Of a stretch of 64,000 nt of DNA, positions 26,821 to 34,895 are shown piece by piece. How positions within the stretch are numbered: the first letter of the stretch is position 1; the number at the start of each line of letters is the position of its first letter. The DNA lies in the NCBI GenBank assembly GCA_001801105.1, contig MGWS01000006.1, positions 144,079-208,078 on the forward strand. Direction: 5' to 3'. A program made the translations under genes and the position numbers. The notes beneath the pieces are model-generated. The model searched no databases. It saw only the letters and a list, made by a program, of their open reading frames with translations, and was not told the origin of the DNA. This DNA is from Gallionellales bacterium GWA2_60_18 (GTDB taxonomy: Bacteria > Pseudomonadota > Gammaproteobacteria > Burkholderiales > Gallionellaceae).

Positions 26821-27876
26821 ATGAAAACAGCCAGTCAGGCCACCATTCGCAAGCCCGTTGCATGCAGCCTGCTGTTTGTCTCCCTGATGGCGACCGGCAT
26901 CGCGATCGCCGCCGAGCAACCGGCTCCGGCGCCCGCCACACAACCGGACGCCTCCTCACGACACGACGAGAATGCCGTCTATGCCACAGTCAACGGCCAC
27001 GTCATCCTGATTCGCGATTATGTCAATGCATTCAATGCCGCATTGCGCCAGAAGTTCTATCACGGCAAGGTGCCGGAAGGAAAAATGTCCGAGTTGCGCC
27101 AGGATATCCTCGACCAGATGACGGATCGCATCCTGTTGATAGAAGAAGCCAAACGACGCGGCTTGACGCCTGACGAGAACAAGATCGCAGAGACCATTGC
27201 CGGCTACGAGACGCAGTATGCCGCCAGCCCGGTCTGGCAACAGAACCGCGAGCGCCTGCTACCGGGCTTGCGCACACAGATCGGCGAGCAAAACCTGCTG
27301 GAACAACTGGAAAAATCGGTACGCACGACCTCCGATCTCTCCGAACGGGAAGCCAGACGCTTCTATAACGCCCATCAGGAGCTTTTCACCGAACCTGAAA
27401 AACTGCACCTGTCGGCCATCATGCTGTCGGTCGACCCTTCTTCGCCACGCTCCATCTGGGATCAGACGCTCGCCGAAGCACAGGCCATCCATGAACGCCT
27501 GAAGAACGGCGCCGATTTCGCCGAAACCGCGCGCCTGCATTCCAACGGCAAGGAAGCCGAGCAGGGCGGCGACCTGGGCTACGTCCATCGCGGCATGTTG
27601 CCGGAGGCGTTGCAACAAAAGGTCGACGACTTCAAGGTCGGCGTGATCTCCGAACCGATAGCCCTGCTGGAAGGCATTGCGATCTTCCGTCTCGAAGACC
27701 GCCGCCCCGCCCGGCTGCGTGCCTTTGCCGATGTCGCCGAACGGGCGCGCAATCTGGCGCAGCGCGAGCGCACCGACGCCGCCTGGTCCAAGCTGAAGAC
27801 CCGCCTGAAATCCGCGGCAAAGATCAAGATACTTGCCAATCTGGCTCAACCCGGAGCCAACGCTGGGCGACCCTGA
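26821..27876 (+). CDS. Exported parvulin-type peptidyl-prolyl isomerase (PpiC/SurA-like)
   Basis: A 351-residue protein with a long signal peptide (cleavage near AIAA-EQ), a SurA-like N-terminal helical domain (about 50-170), a parvulin domain (about 190-285, with LSAIMLSV, GGDLGYVHRGMLPEA) and a helical C-terminus. Such proteins chaperone outer-membrane proteins in the periplasm. It lies 15 bases before the beta-barrel gene, and an isomerase next to the porin is typical of porin-cytochrome clusters, so the barrel is its likely client. AAGGAGG precedes the ATG. Confidence 0.88.
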   Translation: MKTASQATIRKPVACSLLFVSLMATGIAIAAEQPAPAPATQPDASSRHDENAVYATVNGHVILIRDYVNAFNAALRQKFYHGKVPEGKMSELRQDILDQMTDRILLIEEAKRRGLTPDENKIAETIAGYETQYAASPVWQQNRERLLPGLRTQIGEQNLLEQLEKSVRTTSDLSEREARRFYNAHQELFTEPEKLHLSAIMLSVDPSSPRSIWDQTLAEAQAIHERLKNGADFAETARLHSNGKEAEQGGDLGYVHRGMLPEALQQKVDDFKVGVISEPIALLEGIAIFRLEDRRPARLRAFADVAERARNLAQRERTDAAWSKLKTRLKSAAKIKILANLAQPGANAGRP

Positions 27877-27891
27877 TGCCGAACCCATCCA

Positions 27892-30249
27892 GTGGCCGTG
27901 CATATCAAGAAAATCGACTTCAGAAACACCGGGATCAGGATTGCCGTCACAGCACTTCTCGCCGGTACACTGCTCGGCCTGTACCATAGATTCAGCCGGA
28001 CGCCTGAAGTAACACCTCCCGCTTCGCCCAAACCGGACAGCATCACTTCCCACTCCATCCAACCGCCCGCAGAACCGGAGCAAAAAGGAGAGGAAACACT
28101 AAAGCTGCGCCTGTCTGCCGACACGCTGGCCGTCAAACGCAGGCCGCCCGTCAGGACGGGTAAAATGTCACTCCACCTGTCCATCGGAACGCAGCCCGCC
28201 CCATCGCCGGCACCGGCAACCTGGCCGCTCACCGGCCATACACCGCCGTTGCGGCTGTCCATAACCGAACAGATCAGCGCCATTCCGGACGACAGCGCGT
28301 TTGGGCTCGAACTCGATGCAAGCCCGAAGCTGACCGCCGCCCCCCCTGTCCCCTCCCCCCGACCGGACGAGCCCGCGCCGCGGGACAACGCGCCGGTACT
28401 GCCCACCCCGGAACGCAACGGCCCAAGGCGCCCCACCGTGCTGGCGGGGAGCCAGCCGCCCCAGAGTGACACCCCGCCGGACTCTGACAGCGCCGGCGCA
28501 ACCCCGCTGGCCGCGTTCGGCTGGGCCATCCCGCCCATCCGCTGGGGCGGTCAGGTCGGCCTGCAGATGAGCCAGAACCATAACAGCAGCGGAGCGAACT
28601 CGTCCGACATAGCGGAATTCCTCAACCTGAACGCATCGAGCTACATCTATCAACCCTGGTTCGCCCAGATCAACGGCAATCTTTCGCTGAGCACCAGCCA
28701 GAGCAAATCGTCCAGCGGCTCGCAGGCAGACAGCACCAGCAGCACCGAAAGTATTTCCGGTGGCGGCCAGCTGAATCTTTTCCCGCTCAGCCGCTTTCCG
28801 GCACTGTTGACCTATGATGTCTCGGACAGCAACAGCACCTCTAACCTCACCGGTACCGACTCGACCACCACGCGCTTCGGCATCCGCCAGAGCTACCGCC
28901 CGGAGTCTGGCGCCTACAACGTGAGCGCGGGCTACAACACCAGCACCATCAGCTCGTCGACCCAGGGCGACGACCGCGTCGATGCGTTATCCGGCAGTTT
29001 TTCAACCCGATTTAACGCACAGAGCCTATCCGCCAACACCAACTTCTCCGAATCGACCGGCAACCGTACCGGCCAGAGTTCCAGCCTGCTCAATCTCAAC
29101 GTGTTCCACAACTGGCGCGCGCGCGACAATCTCCTGGTCGACAGCCTTGCGACCGTCAACGACAACACCCAGACCTTTTTGTCCGGGGGGGGCAGCCTGT
29201 CCGAGAACCATGGCCGTACCATGCAACTAAATTCGAACGTCAACTGGCATCCGGAAGAAGACGAGGACGGCAACATCATCCCGCTCAACGTCAACGGCGG
29301 GATGCGCGCGACCACCTTCCAGAACGACTCACCCGGTAGCTCGACCAGCACCCAGAGCCTGAGCGCCAATGCCGCTGCCAGCTACAACTATTCCAGCAAC
29401 CTGTCGCTGAGCGGCAATGCACTGGCGACCCAGGTTTCAAGCAGCGCGAGCAACTCGCAGGTGTTCACGCTGCTCGGCGCAGGCGCCAATTACACTGGCG
29501 ACCCTCTCACTTTCGGGAATTTTTCCTATAATTGGAACGCCGGCGCCAACGGCAGCCAGCAATCCGGTGGCGGTAGCAGCGACCTGACCCTGACCGAGCA
29601 GTTCGGCCACAACCTGAACCGCGCCATCGCGCTCAGCAAGACTTCATCAATGGGTCTCAGCTTCGGACAAAACGCATCCCATTCGTCCAGCGAACAGTCC
29701 GGCAATACCGCTTCGCTTTCGCACAATGCGAGCGCCTCCTACAACACCGCATTCAGCGACAGGGCCAGCGGCAACGCCGGCCTGAACCTGAGCGACACGA
29801 TCACGGCCGGGGCCAACCCGTCGCACTACACCAATCTCAATCTGGATACCCGCGGGCAAATACAATTCAACACCCTCTCGTCTGGCAGCATCAGCATGAC
29901 GCTACAGCACGCAATCAACGATACCTCGTCACTGGGGGCTTCCGACAATCGCACCGCCGTCACCAACATCTTCGGGTCGGCCAGCTACCAGCATGCGCGC
30001 GCTTTCGGCGTGCCCCGCCTGCGTTATAATGCCAGCCTCAGCGCCAACACGACATCCAGCTCCAGCGACGAACGCCTGGCCGGCAATGTTAATTCTGCCA
30101 ACGAAGATATCAACTATGCCATTGATAATCGGTTCAACTACCGCATCGGGCTGCTCGATTTCCAGTTGCGCGGCACCATCAACAGCGTAGCTGGCCAGGA
30201 AAATGCTACGGTGTTCTTCCGGGTGACGCGCGACCTCGGAGGTTTCTGA
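27892..30249 (+). CDS. Large outer-membrane beta-barrel (porin-like) protein of the cytochrome conduit
   Basis: A 785-residue protein. A hydrophobic N-terminal segment (about residues 13-32) serves as signal or anchor; residues 40-205 are Pro-rich and low complexity; from about 210 on, the protein is a long series of short alternating strands rich in Ser, Asn, Thr and Gly, as in NLSLSTSQS, SLSANTNFSES and GNAGLNLSD. It ends in RVTRDLGGF, with a terminal Phe as in barrels inserted by the BAM complex. No heme motif. Position between an isomerase and periplasmic cytochromes marks it as the porin of a porin-cytochrome complex. GTG start; a second GTG 6 bases on is possible. Confidence 0.75.
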   Translation: MAVHIKKIDFRNTGIRIAVTALLAGTLLGLYHRFSRTPEVTPPASPKPDSITSHSIQPPAEPEQKGEETLKLRLSADTLAVKRRPPVRTGKMSLHLSIGTQPAPSPAPATWPLTGHTPPLRLSITEQISAIPDDSAFGLELDASPKLTAAPPVPSPRPDEPAPRDNAPVLPTPERNGPRRPTVLAGSQPPQSDTPPDSDSAGATPLAAFGWAIPPIRWGGQVGLQMSQNHNSSGANSSDIAEFLNLNASSYIYQPWFAQINGNLSLSTSQSKSSSGSQADSTSSTESISGGGQLNLFPLSRFPALLTYDVSDSNSTSNLTGTDSTTTRFGIRQSYRPESGAYNVSAGYNTSTISSSTQGDDRVDALSGSFSTRFNAQSLSANTNFSESTGNRTGQSSSLLNLNVFHNWRARDNLLVDSLATVNDNTQTFLSGGGSLSENHGRTMQLNSNVNWHPEEDEDGNIIPLNVNGGMRATTFQNDSPGSSTSTQSLSANAAASYNYSSNLSLSGNALATQVSSSASNSQVFTLLGAGANYTGDPLTFGNFSYNWNAGANGSQQSGGGSSDLTLTEQFGHNLNRAIALSKTSSMGLSFGQNASHSSSEQSGNTASLSHNASASYNTAFSDRASGNAGLNLSDTITAGANPSHYTNLNLDTRGQIQFNTLSSGSISMTLQHAINDTSSLGASDNRTAVTNIFGSASYQHARAFGVPRLRYNASLSANTTSSSSDERLAGNVNSANEDINYAIDNRFNYRIGLLDFQLRGTINSVAGQENATVFFRVTRDLGGF

Positions 30250-30300
30250 TCCGGGGCGCGATGTTTTTCGCCCACGATTTTGTTTTAACGAGGATATGCA

Positions 30301-30723
30301 ATGAAAAAATCAGCAAGCAGAAAATGGTGGCAGGCTTTCGCCGGCATGCTCGCGGTACTGGCTTTGGCATTCGTCGAAGCACCCGTCGCGCAGGCCGAGT
30401 ATGGTGATGTGGTGATCAATAATTACGCGGACGGCGCCGGCATGCGCCCGGTGGTGTTCCCGCACTGGTTCCACCGCCTGCGCTTCCGCTGCAAGGTCTG
30501 CCATGCCGACCTGGGTTTCAAATTCAAGGCCGGCGGCAACGAGATCACCATGGTCAAGATTATTGACGGCGAATTCTGTGGCGCCTGCCACAACGGGGAC
30601 GTAGCCTGGTCGGTGGAAAACTGCAACCTGTGCCACTCCGGCAAGCCCGGCACGCCCACCCAGGTGCACGAAAGCACCATCCAGAAGCTCGTTCAGCCGA
30701 CGGGCGCAACCAATAAGAAGTAA
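30301..30723 (+). CDS. Periplasmic triheme cytochrome c7-like, short form
   Basis: A 140-residue protein with signal peptide (cleavage near AQA-EYGD) and three heme motifs CKVCH (64), CGACH (93) and CNLCH (108). Two conserved His precede the first heme in FPHWFHRLRF and are likely axial ligands, so bis-His hemes as in c7/c3 proteins are expected. It is the close paralogue of the gene at 34511. As a small soluble periplasmic cytochrome it could shuttle electrons between the inner membrane and the outer-membrane conduit. Confidence 0.9.
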   Translation: MKKSASRKWWQAFAGMLAVLALAFVEAPVAQAEYGDVVINNYADGAGMRPVVFPHWFHRLRFRCKVCHADLGFKFKAGGNEITMVKIIDGEFCGACHNGDVAWSVENCNLCHSGKPGTPTQVHESTIQKLVQPTGATNKK

Positions 30724-30732
30724 GGTGCGATC

Positions 30733-31761
30733 ATGAAAAAAACCTATGTCATAGCCTCGTTGCTGATCGGCTTCAGCGCAACCCAGCCGGCCTGGGCCGC
30801 ACTGTCCGGCAAGGAAGTGTTCTCCAAGACCTGTACCGTCTGCCACACCCCCGGCATCGCCGGCGCGCCACGCTTCGGCAATACCGCCGACTGGACGCCG
30901 CGCGTCGCCAAGGGTCTACCCGCGCTGTATCAGAGCGCGCTCAAGGGTACCCCGAAAGGCATGCCGGCCAAAGGCGGCAACCAGAAACTGAGCGACGACG
31001 AAACCAGAGCGGCCGTCGATTACATGGTGACCGCCGCCAAGGTGGAAACACCCAAGGCAGCAGAGCCTGCTCCGCCCGCCAAGGCTGAAGTCAAGGCGGC
31101 ACCCAAGCCGGTGACGGCCAAGCCTGCGCCCAAACCGGTTGCCAAGGTTGCACCCCAACCGGCGGCTGTTCCAGCAGCAGTTCCAGTACCTGAGGCGACT
31201 GCGCCGGCCACGAAAACCGCATCGGCGGCTCCGACCAATGTGCCGGGCAGCGATCCGCTGTCGTTCAACCGCCTGCTCAAGCCGCCCAGCAAGCGCAATC
31301 TGCCACCGGCGGAGGACGGCATCCACGATCCGACCAACGACGGCACACATGCCTTGCTGCCTCCATTGAGCGTGTTCCCCAACATGCCCAAGGCCAATGC
31401 CGGCAACCGTGTGGACTGGGTCCAGGCACTCGAGAAGGGTGTGATCAAGCCGCGCGCCGACCGTACCGACCCGACCGCCGAAATGATGGTCATGGATCTG
31501 AACGTGGTGCGCGAAGTCAAGGGCTCCATGCCGAACGTCGTCTATCCGCACAAGCAGCATACTGAGTGGCTGGATTGTTCCAATTGCCATACCGGCATCT
31601 TCATCCCGCAAAAGGGCGCCAATCCGATCAGCATGGCGGCGATCCTGCTGGGTGAAAAATGCGGCGTGTGCCACGGCAAGGTCTCCTTCCCGGTTTCGGA
31701 ATGCCGTAAGTGCCATTCCCAAAAGAAGGAATTCAACCCGACACCGACTGCCGCAAAGTAA
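30733..31761 (+). CDS. Fusion of a c5-type monoheme domain and a triheme c7-like domain
   Basis: The 342-residue product has a signal peptide (QPAWA), an N-terminal monoheme class I domain (CTVCH at 34-38, KGTPKGMPAKGG with probable Met ligand), a Pro/Ala/Lys linker (about 101-170), and a C-terminal domain with CSNCH (282), CGVCH (310) and CRKCH (324). The C-terminal half aligns with the proteins at 33914 and 60221 (WVQALEKGVIKPRA, NVVYPHKQHTEWLDC). The linker could let the c5 domain reach an inner-membrane donor or acceptor. Starts 9 bases after the short c7 gene. Confidence 0.9.
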   Translation: MKKTYVIASLLIGFSATQPAWAALSGKEVFSKTCTVCHTPGIAGAPRFGNTADWTPRVAKGLPALYQSALKGTPKGMPAKGGNQKLSDDETRAAVDYMVTAAKVETPKAAEPAPPAKAEVKAAPKPVTAKPAPKPVAKVAPQPAAVPAAVPVPEATAPATKTASAAPTNVPGSDPLSFNRLLKPPSKRNLPPAEDGIHDPTNDGTHALLPPLSVFPNMPKANAGNRVDWVQALEKGVIKPRADRTDPTAEMMVMDLNVVREVKGSMPNVVYPHKQHTEWLDCSNCHTGIFIPQKGANPISMAAILLGEKCGVCHGKVSFPVSECRKCHSQKKEFNPTPTAAK

Positions 31762-31798
31762 GCAGTCATAACCCGGTTACGCTTTCTACGTACCCTGT

Positions 31799-31818
31799 GG
31801 CGGGCCGTATCGCCCGCC
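31799..31818 (+). other. Intergenic hairpin
   Basis: GGCGGGC, six-base loop CGTATC, GCCCGCC in the spacer after the fusion cytochrome, ending 20 bases before the next start. It may slow transcription or protect the upstream mRNA; there is no T tract. Confidence 0.5.
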
Positions 31819-31838
31819 GCACGACCCAAGGAGACTGA

Positions 31839-32777
31839 ATGATGTCCAATACCAAAAAAACAGCCACCCCATGCAGCCTGTTCGCCCTCACGCTGTTGTT
31901 GACCACCCTGTCCGCAACCGCAGAGACACAGGCACCCGCACCGGAAAGCGCCGCCTCGCGTCTGGCGGCATCCTACGAACACGTCGACAAGGAACAACTG
32001 GCCGGACGCCTCGAATCGGTTCAGCGCCTGCTGGAAACCTCTTCGGCGGCGCGCCAGATCGAATCCAGCAAGAACCCGCAGGCCATGGCCCTGCGCGATG
32101 ATGCGCGGGCTCTATACAACACCGCGCGCGACGCCTACAGCGAAGGCAGCCTGCACAAGGCCAATCTGCTGCTCAACGAAACCACCAAGATGATGTTCAA
32201 GGCCGTCAGCTTCGCCGCGCCGGGTGAGGTCACCGCCAAGAAAGTGGCGAACGACTTCAAGGTACGCCAGGAAAGCGTCCAGGCGCTGCTCTCCGCTTAC
32301 AAGCGCATCGCCGCCGAGAAGTCCGCCACCAAGGGCGTAAACGAGACCATCGCCGCCGTCGAGAAATCCGTAGCCATTGCAACCGGCCTGGCCGATGCAG
32401 GCAAGTATGCCGAAGGCCGCGCCGAACTCGACCGCGCCTATGCCACGGTCAAGACCGGGGTTCGCAGCCTGCGCGACGGCGACACGCTGGTGCGTTCGCT
32501 CAACTTCGCCAGCAAGGAAGAAGAATACCGCTACGAGATCGACCGCAACGATACGCACCAGATGCTCATCATGGTGCTGCTCGACGAGAAGCGTGCAGAA
32601 TCCCCCGGACTGGATCGTCAGGTATCGGCTTTCATCGCCAAGGCGCGGGAGTTGCGCGTCAGCGCGGAGAGCGGCGCCGCAGCCAAGGATTTTGCCGGTG
32701 CGATCAAGCTGCTGGAAGATTCGACCGCCGAACTGGTCAGGGCGATCCGCAATGCCGGGGTGTACATCCCGGGCTGA
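31839..32777 (+). CDS. Uncharacterised exported helical protein, first of a paralogous pair
   Basis: A 312-residue protein with a signal peptide (FALTLLLTTLSATAE) and then almost entirely predicted helix, with heptad-like Leu/Ala patterns (RLESVQRLLETSSAARQIES). No heme motif and no recognised domain. Distinctive conserved stretches shared with the next gene are SLNFASKEEEY, YEIDRNDTHQMLI and the end RAIRNAGVYIPG. Its location inside a cytochrome cluster suggests a periplasmic scaffold or assembly factor; no function is assigned. AAGGAG precedes the ATG. Confidence 0.75.
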   Translation: MMSNTKKTATPCSLFALTLLLTTLSATAETQAPAPESAASRLAASYEHVDKEQLAGRLESVQRLLETSSAARQIESSKNPQAMALRDDARALYNTARDAYSEGSLHKANLLLNETTKMMFKAVSFAAPGEVTAKKVANDFKVRQESVQALLSAYKRIAAEKSATKGVNETIAAVEKSVAIATGLADAGKYAEGRAELDRAYATVKTGVRSLRDGDTLVRSLNFASKEEEYRYEIDRNDTHQMLIMVLLDEKRAESPGLDRQVSAFIAKARELRVSAESGAAAKDFAGAIKLLEDSTAELVRAIRNAGVYIPG

Positions 32778-32835
32778 TAGAATCCGTGTTGAACCAAGAT
32801 ATCCATCGAGTGACTAAATAACAGGTAGCATCTGC

Positions 32836-32870
32836 CCTTGCAGGGGCGAGCAGTACTCGCTCCTGCAAGG
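32836..32870. repeat. 15-bp-arm hairpin between the paralogous helical genes
   Basis: CCTTGCAGGGGCGAG, loop CAGTA, CTCGCTCCTGCAAGG; the single non-Watson-Crick position is a G-U pair in RNA. It stands alone in the 202-base spacer between the two genes. It could be a processing site or an interspersed repeat unit. There is no T run next to it. Confidence 0.8.
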
Positions 32871-32979
32871 TTGCCGTTTCATGGTCTCGGACTTAGCGAT
32901 GCGTTTTTAGCAGGCGGGCAATTTGCGCTATCGTCCGTTTCCTGCGCTGGCGTAACAATGATCGGTGATGAGGGTCAAC

Positions 32980-33939
32980 ATGATACAAAGACATAACTTC
33001 CACCCGATATATCTCGCCCTGGCCGTAGTGCTGCCGCTGCATTCCCTGCCCGCCGCAGCAGAAACCGAACCTCCCCAGTCACAACAACCCGCAACAGCCC
33101 CTGCCCAGGAAAGCGCCGCCTCACGCCTGGCAGCCACCGCAGGACAGAACAAGGAGCAGCTGGCGCGCCGCATCGAGTCGGTCGGCCACCTGCTGGAAAC
33201 CTCCTCGGCGGCACGCCAGATCGAGTCCAGCCAGATAGCGCAAGCGCTCGCCGTACGCGAGGAAGCGCGTGGGCTGTATAACACGGCGCGCGATGCCTTC
33301 CGTTCCGGCGACCTGCCAACGGCCAATCGCCTGCTTACGGAAACCACGATGCTGATGTTCAAGGCGGTTCGCCTCGCCTCGCCGGAAGACGTCACCCGCA
33401 AGAAGATGGAGACCGATTTCGGCGTGCGCCGTGCAAGCGTGAAGGCGCTGCTGGCGGCCTACCAGCGCATCGCCGGCGAAAAATCGGTCATCCGTGGCGT
33501 CAAGGAAACCGTCGCCAGCGTCGAGAAGACCATGGCGGCGGCGGACAAACTGGCTGAGGCCGGAAAATATGCGGAAGGACGCATCGAACTCGACCATGCC
33601 TATATCACGGTCAAAACCGCCGTGCGCACCCTGCGCCACGGCGACACGCTGGTGCGTTCGCTCAACTTCGCCAGCAAGGAAGAGGAATACCACTACGAGA
33701 TCGACCGCAACGATACCCACCAGATGCTCATCAAGGTGCTGATCGACGAAAAACGCGCAGAATCTCCCGACCTTGATCGCCAGGTTTCCGGCTTCATCGC
33801 CAAGGCGAAGGAATTGCGCACCAGTGCAGAAGCCAATGCCAAAGCCAAAGACTTCGCAGGCGCCATCAAGCTCCTCGAGGACTCGACCACCGAACTGGTA
33901 AGGGCCATCCGCAATGCGGGCGTATACATTCCCGGTTGA
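32980..33939 (+). CDS. Uncharacterised exported helical protein, second of a paralogous pair
   Basis: 319 residues from the ATG at 32980, which follows GAGGG by five bases; in-frame starts at 32965 and 32968 lack that spacing. The signal peptide runs to about SLPAAAE. It aligns along its whole length with the preceding gene, including LLETSSAARQIESS, TLVRSLNFASKEEEYHY and VYIPG at the end. The pair is a tandem duplication, but divergence across the N-terminal region shows it is not recent. Its last 26 bases overlap the next cytochrome gene. Confidence 0.75.
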   Translation: MIQRHNFHPIYLALAVVLPLHSLPAAAETEPPQSQQPATAPAQESAASRLAATAGQNKEQLARRIESVGHLLETSSAARQIESSQIAQALAVREEARGLYNTARDAFRSGDLPTANRLLTETTMLMFKAVRLASPEDVTRKKMETDFGVRRASVKALLAAYQRIAGEKSVIRGVKETVASVEKTMAAADKLAEAGKYAEGRIELDHAYITVKTAVRTLRHGDTLVRSLNFASKEEEYHYEIDRNDTHQMLIKVLIDEKRAESPDLDRQVSGFIAKAKELRTSAEANAKAKDFAGAIKLLEDSTTELVRAIRNAGVYIPG

Positions 33940-34507
33940 TCTGCTACGCGCCGCAGGGCTGGCAATGGCGCTCATCGCCCTGTCCGCCGGCAACCCGGCG
34001 CTTGCCGGAACCTGGCAGCCGATTGCAAAGGACGGCCTGCACGACCCGAAGGGGCCGGGCGCCAGTCTGCTCCAGCATCCCGGTGAAGCGCTGTCCAGGC
34101 TCACCCCGGACACCGCCGGCAACCAGGTGCGCTGGGTACAGGCGCTGGACAAGGGCGAGATCAACCCGCGCACCAACTTGCTTCCCGACACCAAGGTGCG
34201 CACGCTCGACCTCGACGTCCTGCTCGACCTCAAAGGCAGCATGCCCATCGTCCGCTTCCCGCACAAGGCGCATACCGAGTGGCTGGATTGCGACAATTGC
34301 CACGGTGAGCTGTTCGGCCAGCCCAGGATCTTCGAGGAAAGGACCGGCGGCTCCAATATCTCGATGCTGCGCATCCTCGAAGGCGAGCAATGCGGCCAAT
34401 GCCATGGTGCGGTGTCCTTCCCGCTGACCGAATGCATGCGCTGCCACAGCATCCCGCGTCCCGCCGGTGGCAGCTTCCAGTCACTTATGCCGAACCTGGG
34501 CAACTGA
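33914..34507 (+). CDS. Periplasmic triheme cytochrome c7-like, long form
   Basis: A 197-residue protein with signal peptide (cleavage near NPALA-GT) and heme motifs CDNCH (126), CGQCH (160) and CMRCH (174). About 85 residues before the first heme include GNQVRWVQALDKGEINPR and MPIVRFPHKAHTEWL, matching the fusion cytochrome at 30733 but without its c5 domain. The start overlaps the helical protein gene by 26 bases; AAGGG upstream supports it. A later ATG (33965) would shorten the signal peptide. Confidence 0.88.
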   Translation: MRAYTFPVDLLRAAGLAMALIALSAGNPALAGTWQPIAKDGLHDPKGPGASLLQHPGEALSRLTPDTAGNQVRWVQALDKGEINPRTNLLPDTKVRTLDLDVLLDLKGSMPIVRFPHKAHTEWLDCDNCHGELFGQPRIFEERTGGSNISMLRILEGEQCGQCHGAVSFPLTECMRCHSIPRPAGGSFQSLMPNLGN

Positions 34508-34510
34508 ACC

Positions 34511-34891
34511 ATGCTACGGCGGCTTCTCACTGTCCTGTGTTGCCTCTTCGCCTTCGGCCTGTTGTCGCCCGTCGCACATGCCGAATATGCCGACGTGGTG
34601 CTGAACCATCAGGCCGAGAAGAACGGCATGCGCCCGGTGATCTTCCCGCACTGGTTCCACCGCATCCGTTTCCGCTGCAAGGTCTGCCATTATGAACTCG
34701 GTTTCAAGATGCGCGCCGGCGCCAACCTGGTCCAGATGGAAGACATCATCAACGGCAAGTTCTGCGGCGTCTGCCACAACAACGACATCGCGTGGGGTGT
34801 CGAGAACTGCGATCTCTGCCATTCCGGCAAGCCGGGACTGCCTCCTGGCATCTTCGGCGGCCACGAGACCTCCGGCCCGGGGCGCTGGTAA
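34511..34891 (+). CDS. Periplasmic triheme cytochrome c7-like, short form
   Basis: A 126-residue exported cytochrome (signal ends PVAHA-EYAD) with CKVCH (56), CGVCH (85) and CDLCH (100). It is the paralogue of the protein at 30301: both have EYxDVV, NGMRPVIFPHWFHRI-type and WxVENCxLCHSGKPG stretches. It begins 3 bases after the long c7 gene, so the two are surely cotranslated. Probable periplasmic electron shuttle. Confidence 0.9.
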   Translation: MLRRLLTVLCCLFAFGLLSPVAHAEYADVVLNHQAEKNGMRPVIFPHWFHRIRFRCKVCHYELGFKMRAGANLVQMEDIINGKFCGVCHNNDIAWGVENCDLCHSGKPGLPPGIFGGHETSGPGRW

Positions 34892-34895
34892 ACAC

